Shown here one piece after another: positions 1 to 4,423 of a DNA stretch of 5,446 nt; the first letter of the stretch is position 1; each line of letters opens with the position of its first letter. The DNA lies in contig CAYUBT010000174.1 in NCBI GenBank assembly GCA_964443055.1, forward strand, positions 1 to 5,446, read 5' to 3'. This DNA is from JADYZU01 sp964443055 (GTDB lineage: Bacteria; Pseudomonadota; Alphaproteobacteria; Rhodobacterales; Rhodobacteraceae). A program made the translations under genes and the position numbers. The notes beneath the pieces are model-generated. The model ran no database searches. It saw nothing but the letters and a program-made list of their open reading frames with translations, and was not told the DNA's origin.

Positions 1-18
1 GCTCCCGGCTCATGTTGC

Positions 19-39
19 GGGGAGGTTCAGATCCTCCCC
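19..39. terminator. GC-rich hairpin, possible terminator of an upstream gene
   Basis: GGGGAGG (19-25) is perfectly complementary to CCTCCCC (33-39), giving a 7-bp stem with a 7-base loop. No T-run follows on the plus strand and no A-run precedes it, so it is not a canonical intrinsic terminator. It could mark the 3' end of a gene left of the window. An alternative pairing of AGGTTCAG (23-30) with CTGACCT (38-44), bulging one T, would compete with it. Confidence 0.3.
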
Positions 40-107
40 TGACCTGATGTGGCGACCTCAAACAGGAGCGCGAACGGGCATCCGGTCCGCAGGATACCCC
101 CGAAACT

Positions 108-188
108 CCGTCATCGCGAAGGCCCGGAGGCGGTGCGGCGGGCCGGAGGCGTGAGGATCGGGTTGCTTCACTACGCTCGCAATGACGG
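108..188. repeat. Dispersed palindromic repeat element, copy 1
   Basis: The ends are inverted repeats: CCGTCATCGCGA (108-119) against TCGCAATGACGG (177-188), 11 of 12 complementary with one T/C difference that would still pair as G-U in RNA. Inside are a GGCCCG (121-126)/CGGGCC (139-144) stem and a directly repeated GGAGGCG (126-132 and 145-151). The 3' part, with TTGCTTC followed by CTCGCAATGACG, has the look of the short non-autonomous palindromes scattered between genes in many alphaproteobacteria. No transposase gene is associated with it here. Family membership is from memory; the inverted termini are seen directly. Confidence 0.65.
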
Positions 189-204
189 GGGCGACGGTGG
201 TCGC

Positions 205-284
205 CATTGCGAGGAGGCGTCAGCCGACGTGGCAAGCCAGAACGTTGGAAAACGGGCTTGCTTCGCCTCCGGCTCGCAATGACG
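205..284. repeat. Dispersed palindromic repeat element, copy 2
   Basis: This is a long imperfect hairpin with three nested stems. CATTGCGA (205-212) pairs with TCGCAATG (274-281), GGAGGCG (213-219) with CGCCTCC (264-270), and GCAAGCC (232-238) with GGCTTGC (255-261). The loop contains AACGTT. Its 3' end, TTGCTTC (258) to CTCGCAATGACG (284), repeats the 3' end of copy 1 at 163-187, so the two elements sit head to tail with a period of about 95 bases. The 5' half, with GGCGTCAGCCGACGTGGCAAGCC, also matches the usual layout of this repeat class as I remember it. Confidence 0.7.
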
Positions 285-363
285 AAAGATGTAATGGAGT
301 CGGCACCCCGGGCCCGGCGCGTGTATGGCTTGCACCAGCGGGGATGCGCGGCTAGGCAGGGGC

Positions 364-1035
364 ATGGCCGCCTCCCCTTTCGCGCAGATGCGCACCTGGG
401 TCTTCGACCTCGACAACACGCTCTATCCCGAATCGGTCGATCTCTTTGCCCAGATCCGCCCGCGCATGACGCTCTGGCTCATGCGCCGCTTCGGGATCGA
501 CCGTGCCGAGGCCGATCACCTGCGCGAGGATTACTGGGACCGCTACGGCACCACCCTGGCCGGGCTCGTGGCCGAACACCGGATCGACCCGGTGGAGTTT
601 CTCGCCGAGGCGCATGACATCGACCTCTCCGCCCTCGCCCCCGATCCGGGGCTGACGCGGGCCATCGCCGCGCTGCCGGGGCGGCGGATCGTCTTCACCA
701 ATGGCGATTCTACCTATGCCGCGCGGGTTCTGGCCCGGCGCGGCCTCGATGGTGCCTTCGACGCGATCTATTGCGCTGAACATGCAAATTTCGTCTCGAA
801 ACCCGCGGCCGAGGCCTTCAGCCGCATCTTCGCGCTCGAAGGGCTGACCCCGCGCAGATCGGCCATGTTCGAGGATGATCCGCGCAACCTTGCCGTGCCG
901 CATGGCCTCGGGCTCCGCACCGTGCTTGTCGGCACCGGAACCCGGGCGGCCCCCCATATCGACCATCGGACCGGCGATCTTGCCGCATTCCTCGCGACAC
1001 ACGCGCCCGCATCAGGAGGGACGGATCATGGCTGA
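364..1035 (+). CDS. Pyrimidine 5'-nucleotidase, HAD superfamily
   Basis: The 223-residue product is a cytosolic HAD-type phosphatase of the SDT1-like pyrimidine 5'-nucleotidase family. Members dephosphorylate UMP/CMP-type nucleotides or related small phosphates. All four HAD motifs are present: motif I FDLDNT with nucleophile D15 and acid D17, motif II FTNG with T112, motif III lysine K146 in SKPAAEAF, and motif IV EDD at 170-172 binding Mg2+. The insertion after motif I (about residues 22-95) is the small helical cap typical of this subgroup. ATG 364 is preferred because AGG at 354-356 lies seven bases upstream and MAASPFAQMRTWVFDLDNTL resembles the usual N-terminus. ATG 325 and ATG 388 are in frame but have no visible ribosome-binding site. 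The 3' end overlaps the next gene by 8 bases, suggesting co-transcription. The exact in vivo substrate cannot be read from sequence. Confidence 0.9.
   Translation: MAASPFAQMRTWVFDLDNTLYPESVDLFAQIRPRMTLWLMRRFGIDRAEADHLREDYWDRYGTTLAGLVAEHRIDPVEFLAEAHDIDLSALAPDPGLTRAIAALPGRRIVFTNGDSTYAARVLARRGLDGAFDAIYCAEHANFVSKPAAEAFSRIFALEGLTPRRSAMFEDDPRNLAVPHGLGLRTVLVGTGTRAAPHIDHRTGDLAAFLATHAPASGGTDHG
1014..1019 (+). promoter_or_regulatory. Ribosome-binding site of the monooxygenase gene
   Basis: AGGAGG lies eight bases before ATG 1028, inside the 3' end of the nucleotidase gene. It fixes the monooxygenase start despite the open frame reaching further upstream to 875, and it implies translation coupled to the gene in front. 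Confidence 0.85.
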
Positions 1036-2224
1036 GCATGACATTCTCATCTCGGGCGGCGGTGTTGCCGGGCTGACAGCGGCAGCGGCCTTCGGGGCGG
1101 CGGGATTCTCCGTCCTCGTCGTCGATCCCGCCCCGCCCGTCACCAGTGCGGCCCAGCCCGGCGCAGACCTGCGCACCACCGCCTTCCTGCAGCCCGCCCG
1201 CGGCCTGATGGAGCGCGCGGGACTCTGGGACCGCCTCGCCCCCCATGCGATGGAACTTGATACGATGCGGATCGTCGATGCGGGCGGCACGGACGGAGAG
1301 GCGCGGGTGACGCGCGATTTCCTTTCGCATGAGGTCTGCGAGGGGCCCTTCGGCTGGAACCTGCCCAACTGGCTCCTGCGGCGCGAGATCGGCGCGCGGC
1401 TCGACGAGATGGAAACGGTCACCTTCCGCGCGGGTGTCGGATTCGCCGACATGGTGGCGCGCGAGGATGAGGTGCGCGCCCGGCTCACCGACGGATCACG
1501 CGCGAACGTGTCCCTCGTCATCGGCGCGGACGGGCGCGGCTCCGCGGTCCGGCAGTCGCTCGGGATCCCCGCGCGGGTGGTGCGCTACGGTCAGAAGGCG
1601 GTGGTCTTTGCCGTGACGCATGACCATCCCCATGGCGGCATGTCCACCGAAGTGCACCGTTCGGGCGGGCCCTTCACGCTGGTGCCCTTGCCCGATTTCG
1701 ACGGTAAGCCCTGCTCATCGGTCGTGTGGATGGAGGACGGGCCTGAATGCAATCGCCTTGCCGCCCTGTCCGAGGATGAATTCTCGCGCGCGGCCACCGA
1801 CCGTTCCGCCTGGGTCTATGGCCCGCTGCAACTGGCAGCAAAACGGCAGGTCTGGCCGATCATCAGCCAGATCGCCACCGCCCTGACCGGCCCGCGCGCT
1901 GCACTGGTGGCCGAGGCCGCGCATGTCGTTCCACCCATCGGGGCGCAGGGGCTGAACATGTCGCTCGCCGACATCACCTGCCTGCTCGATCTGGCTGAAG
2001 CCGATGCCGGCAACCTTGGCAGCCGCAAGATGCTCGATACTTATGCGCGGCGGCGGATGCCTGAAGTCGCGCTACGCGTGGCCGGGGTCGATCTGCTCAA
2101 CCGCGCATCGCGAGCGGGGGCAAAGCCGATCCGTGACCTGCGCGCCTTGGGTATTCGTGCGCTGCATGGGTCAGGCCCGGTCAGGCGCAATCTCATGCGG
2201 TTGGGCCTGGGTGCGCGGGGGTAA
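1028..2224 (+). CDS. UbiH/UbiF/COQ6-family FAD-dependent hydroxylase
   Basis: The product is a 398-residue class A flavoprotein monooxygenase, the usual length for ubiquinone-ring hydroxylases. The N-terminus is a Rossmann FAD-binding turn with G10, G12 and G15 in ISGGGVAGL, and D33 ends the second strand as expected for ADP-ribose binding. The conserved DLRTTAF block is at 47-53 and the DG motif GADGRGSAVR at 166-175. The third FAD motif, A295-E296-AAHVVPPIGAQGLN, has Ala-Glu in place of the usual Gly-Asp. The PPIGAQGLN block is characteristic of ubiquinone hydroxylases, so the likely role is O2- and NAD(P)H-dependent hydroxylation of a polyprenyl-phenol intermediate at the membrane face. 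Which ring position is modified cannot be told, so no gene symbol is given. It probably forms a two-gene unit with the nucleotidase; the link between their functions is unknown. Confidence 0.88.
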   Translation: MAEHDILISGGGVAGLTAAAAFGAAGFSVLVVDPAPPVTSAAQPGADLRTTAFLQPARGLMERAGLWDRLAPHAMELDTMRIVDAGGTDGEARVTRDFLSHEVCEGPFGWNLPNWLLRREIGARLDEMETVTFRAGVGFADMVAREDEVRARLTDGSRANVSLVIGADGRGSAVRQSLGIPARVVRYGQKAVVFAVTHDHPHGGMSTEVHRSGGPFTLVPLPDFDGKPCSSVVWMEDGPECNRLAALSEDEFSRAATDRSAWVYGPLQLAAKRQVWPIISQIATALTGPRAALVAEAAHVVPPIGAQGLNMSLADITCLLDLAEADAGNLGSRKMLDTYARRRMPEVALRVAGVDLLNRASRAGAKPIRDLRALGIRALHGSGPVRRNLMRLGLGARG

Positions 2225-2242
2225 CCGCCCCCCGCCCTAACC

Positions 2243-3361
2243 TCACATGATCTTGTCAACCGCGTTGCGCAGCCGCTCGACCGTGCCGGCCACGTCATAG
2301 AGCTTGTCGAGCCCGAACAGCCCGATACGGAAGGTGCGGAAATCCGCCCCTTCCTCGACCGCAAGCGGCACGCCCGCCGCGATCTGCACGCCCTCGGCGA
2401 TGAATTTGGCACCCGACTGCACGCCCGGATCATCGGTATAGTTCACCACGACCCCCGGTGCCTCGAAACCCGGCGCCGCGACCGAGCGGAGCCCCTTTTC
2501 GGCGAACATCGCCCTCACGGCGCGGCCCAGCTCCCACTGCGCATCGCGGGCCTGTTCCAGCCCCCAGTCGCGGGTTTCATGGAGGGCGTCCCGGAACTGG
2601 CGGATGGCGTCGGTCGGCATGGTCGCGTGATAGGCATGGCCGCCGCCCTCATAGGCCGCCATGATCGCCCGCCATTTCTTCAGATCGAGCGCGAAGGAGT
2701 TCGACTCGCCCGCCTCGACCCGCTCGAGCCCGCGTTCAGACATCATCACCACCCCGGCGGACGGCGTCGAGGACCAGCCCTTCTGCGGAGCCGAGACGAG
2801 CACATCGACGCCCGTCGCCTTCATGTCCACCCAGATGCAGCCCGAGGCGATGGCATCCAGCACCATGACCGCACCCACCTCATGCGCGGCACCGGCCATG
2901 GCGGCGATGTAGTCGTCGGGCAGGATGATACCCGAGGAGGTCTCGACATGCGGGGCGAAGACGGCATCGGGCCGCGCCTCGCGGATCGCCTGGGTGACAT
3001 CCTCGATGGGCGGCGGCGCGAAAGGGGCCTTCGGATCATTGCCCGTGCGCCGGGCCATGCGCACGGTTGATTCCGCTGCGAAGCGGCCGATATCGAAGAT
3101 CTGGCTCCAGCGATACGAGAACCAGCCGTTCCGCAGCACGAAGGCATGACGCCCGGTGACAAGCTGGCGCGCCACGGATTCCATGGCATAGCTGCCGCCG
3201 CCGGGAACGAGCGCGACGGAATCGGCGTTGTAGACGTCCTTCAGCCCGTCCGAGAGATCACGCATCACCTTCTGAAATGCCTGGCTCATGTGATTGAGCG
3301 AACGGTCGGTGAACACGACCGAGAATTCCTGCAAACCGCCGGGATCGACCGGGTCGCGCAT
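2243..3361 (-). CDS. Class V PLP-dependent aminotransferase (alanine-glyoxylate type)
   Basis: This 372-residue fold-type I PLP enzyme belongs to the class V group that includes alanine-, serine- and aspartate-glyoxylate aminotransferases. Visible landmarks are the phosphate-binding turn GGGSYAME (54-61), HVETSSGI (138-145), D169 in LDAIAS contacting the pyridine nitrogen, Schiff-base lysine K194 in SAPQKGWSS, YHATMPT (244-250), and R345 in FRIGLFG, expected to bind the substrate carboxylate. ATG 3361 is chosen because AGGAAAGGA (3376-3368) sits six bases upstream; the frame is open further back but overlaps the preceding regulator. Regulator A ends 16 bases upstream, so this is the last gene of a three-gene operon. 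The two Lrp regulators in the same operon suggest amino-acid-controlled expression and an amino-acid substrate such as alanine. That is inference, and neither donor nor acceptor can be assigned. Confidence 0.9.
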   Translation of the reverse strand: MRDPVDPGGLQEFSVVFTDRSLNHMSQAFQKVMRDLSDGLKDVYNADSVALVPGGGSYAMESVARQLVTGRHAFVLRNGWFSYRWSQIFDIGRFAAESTVRMARRTGNDPKAPFAPPPIEDVTQAIREARPDAVFAPHVETSSGIILPDDYIAAMAGAAHEVGAVMVLDAIASGCIWVDMKATGVDVLVSAPQKGWSSTPSAGVVMMSERGLERVEAGESNSFALDLKKWRAIMAAYEGGGHAYHATMPTDAIRQFRDALHETRDWGLEQARDAQWELGRAVRAMFAEKGLRSVAAPGFEAPGVVVNYTDDPGVQSGAKFIAEGVQIAAGVPLAVEEGADFRTFRIGLFGLDKLYDVAGTVERLRNAVDKIM

Positions 3362-3367
3362 GTCTTG

Positions 3368-3376
3368 TCCTTTCCT
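3368..3376 (-). promoter_or_regulatory. Ribosome-binding site of the aminotransferase gene
   Basis: Read on the minus strand this is AGGAAAGGA, six bases before ATG 3361 and between the stop of regulator A (3378) and the aminotransferase start. It decides the start against longer in-frame alternatives that would overlap regulator A. Confidence 0.8.
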
Positions 3377-3377
3377 G

Positions 3378-3833
3378 TCAGAGCGGGCCTGGCCGCCGTT
3401 CTTCCGATAGAAGCACATTTGCCTCGATATTGCCCACCCCCGGCAGCGCCATGATGCGCCGCCGCAGCACGCGCTCGAAATCGGCGATGTCACGGGCAAC
3501 GACGCGCAGGCGATAATCGAAGAGGCCGAGGACATGCTGCACGACCTGCACCTCGGGGATTGCGGTCACCGCGCGCTCGAAATCGCGGGCCGAATGGCGG
3601 GCATGGGTCGCGAGCTTGATCCCCAGAAAGACCGTGACCCCGAAGCCGAGCCGTTCACGATCCACCACCACCCGTTCGCCGGCAATGACCCCCGTCTCGC
3701 GCAGCCGGGCGATGCGCCGCCATGTCGCCGGCTGCGACAGGCCGATACGCCGTCCGATCTCGCCCGCAGACAGCGCTGCATCTTCAGTCAGCAGCCGCAG
3801 GATTGCGCGGTCGATGTCGTCCGGCAGGTTCAC
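3378..3833 (-). CDS. Lrp/AsnC-family transcriptional regulator A
   Basis: This is a 151-residue feast/famine regulator of the usual family length. The N-terminal winged helix-turn-helix spans about residues 5-60, with recognition helix around SQPATWRRIARLRETGVI (33-50). The C-terminal RAM/AsnC ligand domain spans about 68-145 and includes the VLGLFDYRL loop (101-109), where Gly and Asp normally frame the effector pocket. Such proteins form dimers that assemble into octamers and sense amino acids. The start is GTG 3833, which overlaps the TGA of regulator B in a GTGA; GAGGAA (3847-3842), eight bases upstream inside regulator B, supports it. Regulator A and regulator B are related along their whole length, consistent with an old tandem duplication. 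Likely targets are its own operon and divergent ilvC, but the effector cannot be read from sequence. Confidence 0.92.
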   Translation of the reverse strand: MNLPDDIDRAILRLLTEDAALSAGEIGRRIGLSQPATWRRIARLRETGVIAGERVVVDRERLGFGVTVFLGIKLATHARHSARDFERAVTAIPEVQVVQHVLGLFDYRLRVVARDIADFERVLRRRIMALPGVGNIEANVLLSEERRPGPL

Positions 3834-4285
3834 AGCGGCAGTTCCTCGTGGTCCTTCAGCGTGGCCACCAGCATCAGCGCCTCGATATCGACGATATGCG
3901 GCAGGGTCAGGATGCGTTCGCGGTAGAGGTCGGCATAATGGGCCATGTCGCGGGCGATCACATTGAGGCGCACATCGACGCGGCCGAGGAAGGTCTCGAC
4001 GGCGATCACCTCGGGCACCTCGCGTGCGGCGGCGAGGAATTCGTCAAAGGCGCGCGGCGTGGTCTTGTCGAGCGTGAAGCGCAGCGAGACCTCGACCTCG
4101 TAGCCCATGCGCCGCCAGTCGATCACCGCCTTGCGGCTGCCGATCACGCCTGCCGCCCGCAGCCGTTCAAGGCGTCGCCAGGCGGTGGCCGTGGTCAGCC
4201 CCGCCCGTTCGGCCAAGGCACTGGCGGGCTGGGCCGGATCGGCCAGATACTGGCGCAGGAGGCGGCGGTCGGTGTCGTCAAGCAT
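3830..4285 (-). CDS. Lrp/AsnC-family transcriptional regulator B
   Basis: This 151-residue regulator is the first gene of the minus-strand operon and has the same length as regulator A. It has a winged helix-turn-helix (about residues 2-60) with recognition helix TTATAWRRLERLRAAGVI (31-48), then a RAM effector domain (about 65-143) with the FLGRVDVRL loop (99-107), equivalent to VLGLFDYRL in regulator A. The basic Trp-Arg-Arg at the recognition helix is shared by both, so they may recognise similar DNA. ATG 4285 gives the typical N-terminus MLDDTDRRLL. The nearest AGGA is 12 bases upstream, a poor distance, and a -10-like TATTCA lies just before the gene, so start-site use is unusual. It diverges from ilvC over 138 bases, the classic position for a regulator of its neighbour. 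Confidence 0.92.
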   Translation of the reverse strand: MLDDTDRRLLRQYLADPAQPASALAERAGLTTATAWRRLERLRAAGVIGSRKAVIDWRRMGYEVEVSLRFTLDKTTPRAFDEFLAAAREVPEVIAVETFLGRVDVRLNVIARDMAHYADLYRERILTLPHIVDIEALMLVATLKDHEELPL

Positions 4286-4291
4286 GACACA

Positions 4292-4319
4292 TGAATATCC
4301 TGTATTTTGCTGTGTGCAA
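4292..4319 (-). promoter_or_regulatory. Candidate promoter of the regulator operon
   Basis: On the minus strand TTGCAC (4319-4314) and TATTCA (4297-4292) are separated by 16 bases, fair matches to -35 and -10 boxes. The predicted transcription start falls at about 4285-4286, on the start codon of regulator B, which would make the mRNA nearly leaderless. The -35 lies inside the TTGC-N5-GCAA dyad, as expected of an autorepressed promoter. This rests on hexamer matching only. Confidence 0.35.
4307..4319. promoter_or_regulatory. Candidate Lrp-type operator dyad
   Basis: TTGC (4307-4310) and GCAA (4316-4319) flank TGTGT, forming a 13-bp dyad. Symmetry extends only patchily beyond it (T4305/A4321 matches, T4306/G4320 does not). 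Short AT-flanked dyads of this size are typical of Lrp/AsnC dimer sites, and the location between the regulator operon and ilvC suits that role. Binding is not shown. Confidence 0.4.
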
Positions 4320-4394
4320 GAATGATCCTCTCACGATCCATATGGTTTATGTGTCTTATGCACTCCTCTCGCGGACCACATCCTCTATGCTGCG

Positions 4395-4410
4395 CCCGTG
4401 AACCCACGGG
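4395..4410 (+). promoter_or_regulatory. Hairpin abutting the ilvC ribosome-binding site
   Basis: CCCGTG (4395-4400) and CACGGG (4405-4410) are perfect complements around an AACC loop. The stem ends directly at the A-run that begins the ilvC ribosome-binding site (AAAGGAG, 4411-4417). It could affect translation initiation or act as a DNA palindrome. There is no T-tract, so it is not an intrinsic terminator. Confidence 0.45.
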
Positions 4411-4411
4411 A

Positions 4412-4417
4412 AAGGAG
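4412..4417 (+). promoter_or_regulatory. Ribosome-binding site of ilvC
   Basis: AAGGAG is six bases before ATG 4424. It fixes the ilvC start, although the frame stays open upstream to ATG 4307. Confidence 0.85.
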
Positions 4418-4423
4418 CGCGAG

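Larger units (their letters stand above)
1..363. other. Gene-free region with palindromic repeats
   Basis: I find no convincing gene here. Open frames exist, for example one from 49 to 282, but they run straight through the palindromic repeats, lack a ribosome-binding site and give low-complexity Arg/Gly/Ala-rich translations. The stretch holds a GC-rich hairpin (19-39), two tandem palindromic elements (108-188, 205-284) and about 80 bases of leader before the nucleotidase gene. The leader includes a 10-base palindrome, CCGGGCCCGG, at 308-317. The end of an upstream gene may lie just outside the window. A TGTAAT hexamer at 290-295 resembles a -10 box, but no matching -35 is visible at the right distance. 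Confidence 0.6.
4286..4423. promoter_or_regulatory. Divergent control region between lrp-like operon and ilvC
   Basis: This AT-richer 138-base spacer must hold both promoters. It contains a TTGC-N5-GCAA dyad (4307-4319), inverted 7-base sites GACACAT (4286-4292) and ATGTGTC (4349-4355) centred 63 bp apart, GATCC twice 11 bp apart (4324-4328, 4335-4339), the palindrome CCATATGG (4338-4345), and a hairpin before the ilvC ribosome-binding site. A confident ilvC promoter cannot be called: TATGCT at 4386-4391 is the best -10 but has no good -35. Regulation by one or both adjacent Lrp proteins is inferred from position and dyad symmetry. Confidence 0.65.

Noticed and set aside
49..282. Open frame of 77 codons on the plus strand
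   Set aside because: It runs through both palindromic repeats, has no ribosome-binding site and gives an Arg/Gly-rich sequence unlike any family.
290..295. TGTAAT as a -10 box for the nucleotidase gene
   Set aside because: Five of six bases match the consensus, but no -35 lies 16-18 bases upstream, where the repeat element ends; not enough to call a promoter.
325..363. Longer start of the nucleotidase at ATG 325
   Set aside because: No ribosome-binding site precedes it and the added residues are not typical of the family; ATG 364 is better placed. ATG 388 also remains possible.
352..1002. Long antisense frame opposite the nucleotidase
   Set aside because: The opposite strand encodes all four HAD motifs; the antisense frame is a by-product of high-GC codon usage and has no recognisable domain.
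875..1027. N-terminal extension of the hydroxylase to ATG 875
   Set aside because: It would overlap the nucleotidase by over 150 bases. AGGAGG before ATG 1028 and the immediate FAD-binding fold mark the true start.
3362..3535. N-terminal extension of the aminotransferase to ATG 3535
   Set aside because: It overlaps regulator A by more than 150 bases, is Ser/Cys-rich and non-homologous, and AGGAAAGGA directs ATG 3361.
3722..4294. 190-codon plus-strand frame opposite the Lrp regulators
   Set aside because: His/Arg/Gly-rich shadow translation of two clear Lrp genes, with no start signal.
4307..4423. N-terminal extension of ilvC to ATG 4307
   Set aside because: It would translate the divergent promoter region; the sequence is not KARI-like, and AAGGAG before ATG 4424 fits the family start.
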